DNA of 28,680 nt from Oscillospiraceae bacterium (GTDB taxonomy: Bacteria; Bacillota; Clostridia; Oscillospirales; Ruminococcaceae). Location of the stretch: positions 1-28,680 of the forward strand of contig JAGAEK010000026.1 of the NCBI GenBank assembly GCA_017828835.1. The letters run 5' to 3'. The notes under the pieces were generated by a model that made no database searches, was not told where the DNA came from, and was given only the letters and a program-made list of their open reading frames with translations. A program made the translations under genes and the position numbers. Shown in pieces: positions 1 to 7,082 of the stretch. The first letter of the stretch is position 1; each line of letters begins with the position of its first letter.

Positions 1-665
1 AGTCCGTTCAAAAGGTTACTCTCGACAACCTCTTCTCGCAAATTACGGAAGGCGAGATCAAAGAACTTCCGATCGTTGTCAAAGCCGACGTTCAGGGCTC
101 CGTTGAAGCGGTCAAACAATCTCTCGAAAAACTCTCAAACGACGAAGTCCGTGTCAAAGTCATACACAGTGCCGTCGGCGCTATATCCAAATCTGACGTT
201 ATGCTGGCAAATGCTTCAAATGCCATTATTGTCGGCTTTAACGTAAGACCTGACCCCGTTGCGCGCGACGACGCTCACGCGGAAGGCGTCGATATCCGTC
301 TCTACCGCATTATTTACGACGCCATTGATGAAATAAAATCCGCTATGAAGGGTATGCTTGCTCCGAAATACCGTGACGTTGACCTCGGCCGTGCCGAAGT
401 ACGCCAGGTCTATAAAATCTCCAACGTCGGCGCAGTCGCCGGCTGCTACGTCCTCGAGGGCAAGATCACACGCTCTGCGAATATACGTATCGTCCGCGAC
501 GGTATTATCGTTGCCGACGACAAGCTCGACAGCCTTAAACGCTTCAAGGACGACGTCAAAGAAGTCGCTTCGGGATACGAATGCGGTATCTTGCTGCAGA
601 AATTCTCCGACGTTAAAAACGGCGATATCTTCGAGGCCTACGAAGTCGAAGAATACCGCGATTGA
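1..665 (+). CDS. infB: Translation initiation factor IF-2, C-terminal part (5' end cut off by the window)
   Basis: The reading frame is open from base 3 to the TGA at 663-665, giving about 220 residues with no start in the window, so this is the 3' end of a longer gene. IF-2 is the GTPase that places initiator fMet-tRNA on the 30S subunit and promotes subunit joining. The fragment covers the last domains: the stretch with VVKADVQGSVEAV, the VIHSAVGAISKSDV segment and the GFNVRPD motif are typical of IF-2 domain III/IV, and the tail with YKISNVGAVAGCYVLEGKI is the second beta-barrel that binds fMet. The GTPase domain lies off the left edge. The downstream rbfA-nrnA-truB-ribF order is the usual Firmicute infB operon. 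Unusually, 227 bp separate infB from rbfA. Confidence 0.97.
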   Translation, partial: SVQKVTLDNLFSQITEGEIKELPIVVKADVQGSVEAVKQSLEKLSNDEVRVKVIHSAVGAISKSDVMLANASNAIIVGFNVRPDPVARDDAHAEGVDIRLYRIIYDAIDEIKSAMKGMLAPKYRDVDLGRAEVRQVYKISNVGAVAGCYVLEGKITRSANIRIVRDGIIVADDKLDSLKRFKDDVKEVASGYECGILLQKFSDVKNGDIFEAYEVEEYRD

Positions 666-671
666 TCTTTA

Positions 672-802
672 TCTCTCGGCGCGCCCGCAAAGCCCTCCGG
701 GCTTTGTCCCGGTTTTCCCCTCAACTTCCCTCTCCTTTACGGGTCTTTTCCGAAAACCGGTAACAACGCGAAAAAATCGCGTTGCGGGCGCGCCTGCAGA
801 GA
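672..802. repeat. Nested inverted-repeat element able to fold into a four-way junction (cloverleaf)
   Basis: Four perfect stems tile this stretch. P1 is a 10-bp GC stem, 678-687 with 785-794 (GGCGCGCCCG / CGGGCGCGCC). P2 is an 8-bp hairpin, 688-695 with 699-706 (CAAAGCCC, loop TCC). P3 is a 9-bp stem, 709-717 with 752-760 (CCGGTTTTC / GAAAACCGG), closing a pyrimidine-rich loop at 718-751. P4 is an 8-bp hairpin, 764-771 with 777-784 (CAACGCGA, loop AAAAA). P2 and P4 abut P1 directly. A further TCTCT/AGAGA match (672-676, 798-802) extends P1 after a small bulge. It is not a typical intrinsic terminator, because no T run follows on either strand. It could be a structured RNA in the infB-rbfA leader, or a mobile palindromic (MITE/REP-like) repeat; no target-site duplication is visible. 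Inverted repeats are directly seen; function is unknown. Confidence 0.8.
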
Positions 803-816
803 CTGAAATTGTATAT

Positions 817-844
817 TTTGAAGTTATTATACTGAGAGTATAAT
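817..844 (+). promoter_or_regulatory. Candidate promoter for rbfA, with an overlapping palindrome
   Basis: A perfect TATAAT lies at 839-844, with TTTGAA at 817-822 as a weak -35 and a 16-bp spacer. Transcription would start near 851, about 40 bases before the rbfA start. The -10 sits inside a perfect 8+3+8 palindrome at 826-844 (ATTATACT, GAG, AGTATAAT), which could be a regulator site or just an AT-rich coincidence. The promoter would let rbfA-ribF be expressed independently of infB. Confidence 0.4.
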
Positions 845-892
845 TTAAAACATAAAAAATAAAAGAAAAAACCGAAAACAAAGGATATTGAT

Positions 893-1255
893 ATGGCAAA
901 TTACAAATTAGCAAGAATGAACGAAGACGTAAAACGGGAATTATCCGATATTATGGGAAAACTCAAGGATCCGAGAATAAGCGGATTTTTGACGATAGTA
1001 AAAGTCGAGTTGTCAAGAGATTTGTCTTATTGCAAGGTATACGTCAGTTCGATCGACGGTTACGAATCGGCGGAAAACGCAGTAAAAGGGCTGGCTTCCG
1101 CATCGGGATACATCAAACGCGAACTCGGTCCGAAGCTCGGTTTCAGAAAAATGCCGGAATTCAAATTCATTCCCGATAATTCCGCAGCAGTAAGCGCGGA
1201 GATATTCAAAAAACTCAAAGATATCGAATCTTCCGAAAAAGAGGAGCAAAAATAA
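893..1255 (+). CDS. rbfA: Ribosome-binding factor A (30S maturation)
   Basis: A 120-residue protein, the usual RbfA size. RbfA is a small KH-fold protein that binds the 30S subunit near the 5' end of 16S rRNA and assists late maturation and cold adaptation. Recognisable stretches are the N-terminal RMNEDVKRELSDIM, the DPRISGFLTIVKVELSRDL core and the C-terminal LGFRKMPEFKFIPDNS. The start is supported by AAGGA at 881-885, seven bases before ATG. The stop TAA (1253-1255) shares its last A with the nrnA ATG, so the two are translationally coupled. It follows infB, as in most Firmicutes. Confidence 0.97.
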   Translation: MANYKLARMNEDVKRELSDIMGKLKDPRISGFLTIVKVELSRDLSYCKVYVSSIDGYESAENAVKGLASASGYIKRELGPKLGFRKMPEFKFIPDNSAAVSAEIFKKLKDIESSEKEEQK

Positions 1256-2181
1256 TGCAGATAACTCTTGAAAAAACCTGCGAATTACTCTCAAACTACG
1301 ACAATATAAGAATAGTATGCCATAAATTCCCCGACGGAGACACTATCGGTTCTGCGTATGCGTTATGTATGGCTCTGCGCAAACTCGGAAAAACTGCCGG
1401 AGTTTTTTGTGTTGATGAAATATCTCCGAAATTCGCCTATTTTACAGACGCCTGCCCGGAAATCGATTTTGAAATACAAAAAAACGTCTGCGTCGATGTC
1501 GCCGACCGCAGTCTTATCGGTACTGATATCGAAAAAATCGACCTGATTATCGACCACCACGCGTCCCACCGTGAATTCAGCGACAATCTCTACCTTAAAA
1601 ATAACGCGTCAAACGCGGAAAATATAATAGATATCATAAATATACTCGGAGTAGAATGGGACCCCGCAATGGCATCCGCCGTATATACCGGTATTTCGAC
1701 CGATACCGGGTGTTTTCGTTTCCCGAACACGACACCTGCGTCTCTGCGTGCCGCTGCAGATATGATCGAGCTCGGAGCAGAGTCTTCAAAAATAAATACC
1801 GCCTTTTTTGAAACAAAATCAAAAATAAGGATAGAAGTCGAAGGCAAATTACTTAACGGTATCGAATATTTCTTCGACGGCCAGGTCGCTTTCGCATATA
1901 TCGGAGACGACATTTTGTCGATCGACGGTATCACGGAAGACGACCTCGACGGTATCAGCTCTTTACCGAGAGCCATTGAAGGCGTTAAAGTCGGCGCTAC
2001 CTTAAGAAAACGTCCGGACGGTTATAAAATCTCCGTTCGTACAGATTCTGTCATAAACGCATCGGCTATCTGCGAAAAATTCGGCGGCGGCGGACATAAA
2101 GGAGCTGCCGGATGTAATATAAACGCTGATATAGATAAAGCAAAATCTCTTCTTCTCGACGCTATAAAGGATCAGTTATGA
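1255..2181 (+). CDS. nrnA: DHH-family phosphoesterase, NrnA-like oligoribonuclease / pAp phosphatase
   Basis: 308 residues, matching bifunctional NrnA of Firmicutes, which degrades 2-5 nt RNAs and removes the 3' phosphate of pAp in the cytosol. The metal-binding motifs of the DHH superfamily are all present: H23-x3-D27-G-D29 in HKFPDGDTIGS, the D100-H101-H102 triad in IDHHASH, and the DHHA1 substrate motif GGGGHKGAAG near residues 277-286. The ATG overlaps the rbfA stop, and GAGGAG at 1241-1246 is a good ribosome-binding site. It overlaps truB by four bases (ATGA). The family also contains c-di-AMP phosphodiesterases (PDE2/DhhP-like); the operon position between rbfA and truB favours NrnA. 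Confidence 0.92.
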   Translation: MQITLEKTCELLSNYDNIRIVCHKFPDGDTIGSAYALCMALRKLGKTAGVFCVDEISPKFAYFTDACPEIDFEIQKNVCVDVADRSLIGTDIEKIDLIIDHHASHREFSDNLYLKNNASNAENIIDIINILGVEWDPAMASAVYTGISTDTGCFRFPNTTPASLRAAADMIELGAESSKINTAFFETKSKIRIEVEGKLLNGIEYFFDGQVAFAYIGDDILSIDGITEDDLDGISSLPRAIEGVKVGATLRKRPDGYKISVRTDSVINASAICEKFGGGGHKGAAGCNINADIDKAKSLLLDAIKDQL

Positions 2182-3122
2182 ACGGTATAATTTTTCTGAA
2201 CAAGCCCGCCGGCTTCACCTCCTTCGACGCCGTGGCAAAGATGAGAGGTATAACGAAAACACGCAAAATCGGCCATGGCGGTACTCTCGATCCGATGGCG
2301 ACCGGAGTTTTACCGATATTGCTCGGTACCGCCGCAAGAGTCTGCGACATCGTTCCGGAAACAAACAAAAGATATACCGCGCTTATCCGCCTCGGTATCA
2401 CAACCGACACGCAGGATATAACGGGAAAAATTTTGTCGACCTCCGACCTTACCGTGACCGAAGCCGATATCCTTTCCGTTTTGCCGCAATTTACCGGGAA
2501 TATCTCCCAAACACCCCCTATGTACTCCGCCGTCCGTGTCGGCGGAAAAAGACTCTACGATCTCGCGAGAAAAGGGCTCGAGATCGAACGTCCGAAAAGA
2601 ACGATCGATATCAGATCCCTCGACCTTTTGAAAATATTTCCCGAAAAAAACGAATTTATCTTGGACGTTCGTTGTTCCAAGGGCTCCTATATCCGCACCC
2701 TTGCCGCAGATATCGGCGATACTCTCGGCTGCGGCGCTGTTCTCGCTTCTTTAACAAGGACCGAGGCGTTCGGATATTCTCTTGAATCCTGCCACAGTTT
2801 TCAAGAACTTGAAGAAGCCGCCGCAAAAGGAACTCTCCGACAATTTTTGATCGGAGTCGATAATCTTTTCTCCTTCTCTCCGCAATACGTCCTATCTGAA
2901 TACGACTCAAAACTCCACCTCAACGGAGTGCATATAAACCTTTCGCGCCTTTCAGATTTCCCGGAAACCGACGGATTTATCCGTATATACGACGGATCCG
3001 GCAATTTTTTGAGTCTTTCGGAAATCGACCGCGATCTTCAGCAACTCAAACCCGTAAAATACTTTTTTGTCAGAGAAATCAATAAAAAATCCACAAAGAT
3101 CAAGGATGTTTTTTATGAGTAA
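2178..3122 (+). CDS. truB: tRNA pseudouridine(55) synthase TruB
   Basis: 314 residues. TruB makes pseudouridine 55 in the T-loop of tRNAs and is also an RNA chaperone. The N-terminus starts with GIIFLNKPAGFTSFDAV, and the catalytic aspartate is D38 in GHGGTLDPMATGVLPI. Further family motifs are TPPMYSAVRVGGKRLYDLAR and the RCSKGSYIRTLAADIG region. The C-terminal domain after about residue 215 is the variable PUA-like part. The ATG overlaps the nrnA TGA (ATGA), with AAGGA just upstream, and the last eight bases overlap the ribF start chosen here. Confidence 0.97.
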   Translation: MNGIIFLNKPAGFTSFDAVAKMRGITKTRKIGHGGTLDPMATGVLPILLGTAARVCDIVPETNKRYTALIRLGITTDTQDITGKILSTSDLTVTEADILSVLPQFTGNISQTPPMYSAVRVGGKRLYDLARKGLEIERPKRTIDIRSLDLLKIFPEKNEFILDVRCSKGSYIRTLAADIGDTLGCGAVLASLTRTEAFGYSLESCHSFQELEEAAAKGTLRQFLIGVDNLFSFSPQYVLSEYDSKLHLNGVHINLSRLSDFPETDGFIRIYDGSGNFLSLSEIDRDLQQLKPVKYFFVREINKKSTKIKDVFYE

Positions 3123-4029
3123 TTCAGACAAAATGAAAAATAATATAAATCAAAAACCTGCCGCCGTAGCTCTCGGTTCGTTTGACGGAGTTCATATCGG
3201 GCATCGGTTGGTCATACTTAACGCCGTCAGCCAAAAAAACCTGATCCCGAAGGTATTTACCTTTTCTTCCGAGTCCGAAAAACCGCAAAGCAAGGATGGT
3301 TTCGGTTCAATTTACAGTGAAAATCAACGGTTTTCGATAATTTATTCCCTCGGCGTCAAGGAAATTTACGCTCCGGCGTTCTCCGAAGTAAAAGACCTTT
3401 CCGGCGAAGAGTTTTTTCGCTCAGTTATCGTTGAGAAACTCTGTGCTAAAGCCGTTTTTTGCGGAGAAAATTTCAAATTCGGAAAAAATGCATCCGACAA
3501 CGTCGAAAATCTTAAACTTTTTTGTGAAAAATACGGCGTAAAGCTTTTCGTTTCTCCGATGGTTTTTTCGGACGGCGAAATAGTAAGCTCAACGAGGATC
3601 CGCAAACTTCTTATGGACGGAAATATCAAAGCCGCCTCAAAACTCCTGGGTACTCCTTATTTTATCGAAGAACCGGTCGTCCACGGAAACCGGTTTGGCA
3701 GGACCATCGATTTTCCGACAATAAATCAGCCGTTCCCCGATTACCGCCTCGTTCCGAAATTCGGCGTGTATTCCGGCACAGCGGAGATCGACGGCAAACT
3801 TTATCCCTCTCTCACAAATATCGGTTGCAAACCCACCGTTTCGGACTCGCTTATCCCCCTCGCGGAAACGTATATCCACGGTTACTCCGAAAACCACTTT
3901 ACCGAAGACCTCTACGGCCGCACCGTAAAGGTGTTCCTTTCGGATTTTCTCCGTCCCGAACGCAAATTTTCTTCTATCGACGAGCTTCGCCGACAGATCG
4001 CGTCCGACGTGTCAACCCTTTGCAAATAA
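3115..4029 (+). CDS. ribF: Bifunctional riboflavin kinase / FAD synthetase
   Basis: 304 residues from the ATG at 3115; a longer reading from 3067 is possible but disfavoured, because AAGGA at 3102-3106 sits eight bases before 3115 and eight bases of truB are overlapped. RibF phosphorylates riboflavin to FMN and adenylates FMN to FAD. The N-terminal FAD synthetase domain (nucleotidyltransferase fold) shows GSFDGVHIGH at 21-30 and SSTRIRKLL near 159. The C-terminal riboflavin kinase barrel shows GRTIDFPTIN and TNIGCKPTVSD. The kinase motif usually read as PTAN is PTIN here (201-204): the threonine and asparagine that matter for Mg-nucleotide binding remain, while the middle residue differs. It is the last gene of this block, followed by a terminator. 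Confidence 0.95.
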   Translation: MSNSDKMKNNINQKPAAVALGSFDGVHIGHRLVILNAVSQKNLIPKVFTFSSESEKPQSKDGFGSIYSENQRFSIIYSLGVKEIYAPAFSEVKDLSGEEFFRSVIVEKLCAKAVFCGENFKFGKNASDNVENLKLFCEKYGVKLFVSPMVFSDGEIVSSTRIRKLLMDGNIKAASKLLGTPYFIEEPVVHGNRFGRTIDFPTINQPFPDYRLVPKFGVYSGTAEIDGKLYPSLTNIGCKPTVSDSLIPLAETYIHGYSENHFTEDLYGRTVKVFLSDFLRPERKFSSIDELRRQIASDVSTLCK

Positions 4030-4037
4030 TATAAAAC

Positions 4038-4082
4038 ACCCGATAGATCCGTAAAAACACGATCTCTATCGGGTATTTTTTT
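4038..4082 (+). terminator. Intrinsic terminator after ribF
   Basis: A 10-bp perfect stem, ACCCGATAGA (4038-4047) with TCTATCGGGT (4065-4074), is followed by A then seven Ts (4076-4082). It ends the infB-ribF transcript nine bases past the ribF stop. A run of four As before the stem gives it weak bidirectional potential for the convergent clpE transcript, which ends at 4124. Confidence 0.9.
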
Positions 4083-4123
4083 GCGACTTTTTTATACTCT
4101 CAGTATTATTTGTTCGTTTTATA

Positions 4124-6394
4124 CTAATTTGCGGTAATTTTTATGCTTTCAAAGTCCTCGGAAATCTCCGCCGAAATGAGCGCGGGATAATTTTCCGCTT
4201 TTATCAGCATCAAGCATATCTCGTCTTCGAGTTCTTTTCTGACGATCCTGCGTATATCTCTTGCGCCGGCTTTTGCTCCGTAAGCCTTTTTCGCAACGTA
4301 CTTCGCAACGTCTTCGGAATATCCGAACGCAATTTTTTTCTCGCCAAGGTTGCTCTTCAGCTCTTTAAGTGAAAGCTCCGCTATTTTGACGAAATCTTCC
4401 TCCGTCAGATTGTTAAACACAACGATCTCGTCGACACGTCCCAAAAATTCCGGCCTTAGAAATTCCGAAAGTGCTTTCTTTGCCTTTTCTTTTTCGACCT
4501 TCGACGCTTCTTTCGCAAATCCGAGCGCACCCTCTTTGCGTTCGCTTCCGGCGTTCGACGTCATAACTATAATGGTGTTTTCAAACGACACCGTTCTGCC
4601 GTGTGCGTCCGCGATCTTTCCTTCGTCCAATATCTGCAGCAATATATTCATAACGTCCGGATGAGCTTTTTCGATCTCGTCGAACAAAACGACGGAGTAC
4701 GGACGGCGTCTTACCTTTTCCGTCAACTGTCCCGCCTCGTCGTATCCGACGTAACCCGGAGGCGAACCCACGATCCTCGACACTGCAAACTTTTCCATAA
4801 ACTCAGACATATCAAGGCGTATCAACGGATCCGCGGAATCCGAAACCTCGGCCGCAAGCACTTTGACAAGTTCTGTCTTGCCGACGCCCGTCGGTCCGAC
4901 GAATATAAACGACGCCGGCCTTTTGACCGTGTTCAGTCTTATTCTTGAACGAAGTACCGCTTTTGAAACGAGCTCAATCGCCTCGTCCTGTCCGATTATC
5001 TTCTTTTTGAGCGCGTCCTCAAGGCCCGCGATCTTTTTTATCTCGGTCTCTTTTATCTTGCTTGCCGGTATTCCGGTCCAAAGTTCAATGACTTTCGCAA
5101 CGTCGTCCTCGGTTACCGCCGCGTCTTTCACCTTTTCTTTCAGTTCGTCGCGTTTCGCCGAAAGTTTCAGAATATCCGCCTTCGTAACGGCAAGAGCTTC
5201 GTAATCCACCTCTCCCGCACTGTTTTCGGCCTCGATTTCTTTCTCTTTCAGCTCTTTGATCTGTTTTTCGATCGAACGGTACTCTTCAAGATCTTTATTT
5301 CTCAGTTCCGCGCACGAACACGCTTCGTCCATCAGATCTATTGCTTTGTCCGGAAGGTATCTGTCGAATATATATCTTTCGCTGAGCACCACCATTTCTC
5401 TTGCCATGGCGTCGGAAACCGAGACTCCGTGATAATTTTCGTAATATCTCTTTATTCCTCTGATTATCTCAACGGTCTCTTCTATCGACGGCTCTTCTAC
5501 CGTTACCGGCTGGAACCTTCTTTCAAGCGCGGCGTCTTTTTCGATATATTTTCTGTATTCGTCAAACGTCGTCGCTCCGATAACCTGTACTTCACCCCTC
5601 GACAACGCGGGTTTCAGTATATTCGCGGCGTTCATCGAACCTTCAGAGTCTCCCGCTCCGACAAGATTATGCACCTCGTCTATAAAGAGTATTATATTCC
5701 CCTCTTGCTTTACTTCCTCGATCAAGCCCTTTATCCTGCTCTCAAACTGTCCCCTGAACTGCGTACCTGCGACAAGAGAGGTCAGATCGAGTATATAAAC
5801 TTCTTTATCTGCAAGCTTCAGCGGCACTTCTCCTCGTGCGATCGCAAGAGCTATACCTTCCGCGACCGCAGTTTTTCCGACACCCGGTTCTCCTATAAGA
5901 CAAGGATTGTTCTTTGCGCGGCGGTTCAGTATCTGTATTACTCTCGAAATCTCTTTTTCACGTCCGATTATTTCATCTATCGTACCGTTTTTTGCTTTTT
6001 CGGAAAGATTAGTGCAATATCCGTCAAGATATTTGCGTTTTTTCGGTTTGTCTTCCTTAACTTCTTTTTTGACCTTCTTTTTATCGTCCGCACCGCTTGA
6101 TTTTGATTCTCCGCCTTGATTTCCCGCTCCGAATAAATTTTCAATAAACGGCAGCGTCGGTACTCCGCCCTTTTCAAAATCTCCGTCTTCCGTCGCGGTC
6201 ATCATTTGCTCGTCAAAGTTATCAAGGTCCTCGTCGGATACTCCCATCTTCTCCATCATATCGCTCACAGGTTTTATTCCGAGTTCCTTCGCGCATTTCA
6301 AGCAAAGTCCCTCGTTTATGGTTTTGTCCCCTTCCATCCTTGTCAGAAAGACTACCGCCATCCGTTTTTTACATCTGCTGCAAGTCAAATCCAT
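4124..6394 (-). CDS. clpE: ClpE-type AAA+ unfoldase with N-terminal zinc finger
   Basis: 756 residues from the ATG at 6394; a TTG at 6415 would add seven residues, but GGGG before the ATG fits better. It is a HSP100 ATPase that unfolds proteins and feeds ClpP. The N-terminus carries a CX2C-X22-CX2C zinc motif (CSRC and CLKC), the hallmark of ClpE and similar to McsA, in place of the Clp N-repeat domain of ClpC. A Lys/Glu-rich linker follows. AAA-1 has Walker A GEPGVGKT near 167 and Walker B ILFIDEVHN near 235. A helical middle insert lies at about 370-430. AAA-2 has GPTGVGKT near 498 and VVLFDEIEKA near 567. LGF near 621 matches the ClpP-docking loop. It is the last gene of the long minus-strand run, downstream of pgsA; no ctsR or mcsAB is beside it. 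Confidence 0.93.
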   Translation of the reverse strand: MDLTCSRCKKRMAVVFLTRMEGDKTINEGLCLKCAKELGIKPVSDMMEKMGVSDEDLDNFDEQMMTATEDGDFEKGGVPTLPFIENLFGAGNQGGESKSSGADDKKKVKKEVKEDKPKKRKYLDGYCTNLSEKAKNGTIDEIIGREKEISRVIQILNRRAKNNPCLIGEPGVGKTAVAEGIALAIARGEVPLKLADKEVYILDLTSLVAGTQFRGQFESRIKGLIEEVKQEGNIILFIDEVHNLVGAGDSEGSMNAANILKPALSRGEVQVIGATTFDEYRKYIEKDAALERRFQPVTVEEPSIEETVEIIRGIKRYYENYHGVSVSDAMAREMVVLSERYIFDRYLPDKAIDLMDEACSCAELRNKDLEEYRSIEKQIKELKEKEIEAENSAGEVDYEALAVTKADILKLSAKRDELKEKVKDAAVTEDDVAKVIELWTGIPASKIKETEIKKIAGLEDALKKKIIGQDEAIELVSKAVLRSRIRLNTVKRPASFIFVGPTGVGKTELVKVLAAEVSDSADPLIRLDMSEFMEKFAVSRIVGSPPGYVGYDEAGQLTEKVRRRPYSVVLFDEIEKAHPDVMNILLQILDEGKIADAHGRTVSFENTIIVMTSNAGSERKEGALGFAKEASKVEKEKAKKALSEFLRPEFLGRVDEIVVFNNLTEEDFVKIAELSLKELKSNLGEKKIAFGYSEDVAKYVAKKAYGAKAGARDIRRIVRKELEDEICLMLIKAENYPALISAEISEDFESIKITAN

Positions 6395-6431
6395 ATCTTT
6401 ACCCCGATCTGTCAATTTGTATTCTTTATAA

Positions 6432-6461
6432 TTTATACCCTTTTTATACTATTTATGTCAG
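6432..6461 (-). promoter_or_regulatory. Candidate internal promoter for clpE
   Basis: On the minus strand, CTGACA (6456-6461) and TATAAA (6432-6437) are separated by 18 bp and lie across the pgsA stop codon, about 40 bases before the clpE start. This would give the chaperone its own transcription, as expected for a stress gene. No clear CtsR-type heptad repeat was seen here. Weak evidence, from sequence match only. Confidence 0.35.
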
Positions 6462-7045
6462 TTCGCTTTTTCCTCTGCGTCGCTCGTTTCAAGCGCCGCA
6501 CTGTTTTTTTTGATTTTGATATATTCCGGTATATACATCACAAACGTGAATATCATCAGTCCTCCGAGCGCCAAAAGCATTATCAGCGCGGTGTTTTCCG
6601 TCATTCTGTAATATCCGATTATTACTATCATCACTATATAAAAGCAAATCGTATATATTTTACCGAACCATTTTGAGCCCGGTATCTCTTCAAGTCTCAA
6701 TTTTTTGAAAAGTTTATATCCGGCGACCAGCATTACGACCTCTTTTATAACGTAAAGCGCAAGAATGAAAAACAGTTTCGGCATCTTTATCGTCAGTGCG
6801 ACACACACTGAAAGCTGCGTCAATTTGTCCGCCGCAGGATCGAGTATTTTTCCTATCGGCGTTATCATGTTATACGTCCTTGCGATATATCCGTCCGCAG
6901 CATCCGTAAGCCCGGAAACCATAAGCAATCCCGCCGCCACAATGCTGTCCTGATCGTTCTGCGCCGTAAAATATCTCCATAAAAACAACGGTATCAATAC
7001 TATTCTCAAACAAGAAAGTATATTCGGTATCCCAAATTTTTTCAT
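6458..7045 (-). CDS. pgsA: CDP-diacylglycerol-glycerol-3-phosphate 3-phosphatidyltransferase
   Basis: 195 residues, a typical PgsA length. The enzyme joins CDP-diacylglycerol and glycerol-3-phosphate to phosphatidylglycerophosphate at the membrane, the committed step to phosphatidylglycerol. The CDP-alcohol phosphatidyltransferase signature is complete: D48-x2-D51-G-x2-A-R-x8-G-x3-D69-x3-D73 in the stretch DAADGYIAR...GKILDPAAD. The N-terminal GIPNILSCLRIVLIPLFLW is the usual first amphipathic/membrane segment, and several hydrophobic helices follow (about 80-105, 125-150, 152-172). It lies between cvpA and clpE in one orientation. Confidence 0.95.
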   Translation of the reverse strand: MKKFGIPNILSCLRIVLIPLFLWRYFTAQNDQDSIVAAGLLMVSGLTDAADGYIARTYNMITPIGKILDPAADKLTQLSVCVALTIKMPKLFFILALYVIKEVVMLVAGYKLFKKLRLEEIPGSKWFGKIYTICFYIVMIVIIGYYRMTENTALIMLLALGGLMIFTFVMYIPEYIKIKKNSAALETSDAEEKAN

Positions 7046-7082
7046 GTTTCTCTCACCCGTTCTTTTTTCCCTTTCGATTATC

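Noticed and set aside
672..802. Reading the cloverleaf element as a tRNA or as an infB terminator
   Set aside because: It is much longer than a tRNA, lacks the T-loop and acceptor patterns, and no T run follows any of its stems on either strand.
3067..3114. Longer RibF reading starting inside truB
   Set aside because: The added residues do not match RibF, and the ATG at 3115 has a well-spaced ribosome-binding site.
4092..4106. 15-base inverted copies at 829-843 and 4092-4106 as a mobile-element boundary
   Set aside because: About one such match is expected by chance in a window this size, and the enclosed rbfA-ribF genes are the ordinary vertical operon.
5429..6100. Long plus-strand open frame opposite clpE (223 residues), and similar frames opposite truA, glmM, mnmG and ruvC
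   Set aside because: They are antisense shadows of well-supported genes, with low-complexity Arg/Phe/Tyr-rich translations and no ribosome-binding sites.
6409..6414. Perfect TTGACA on the minus strand just before clpE as a -35 box
   Set aside because: It lies about 15-20 bases before the start codon, and no -10 box follows at the right distance before the gene.
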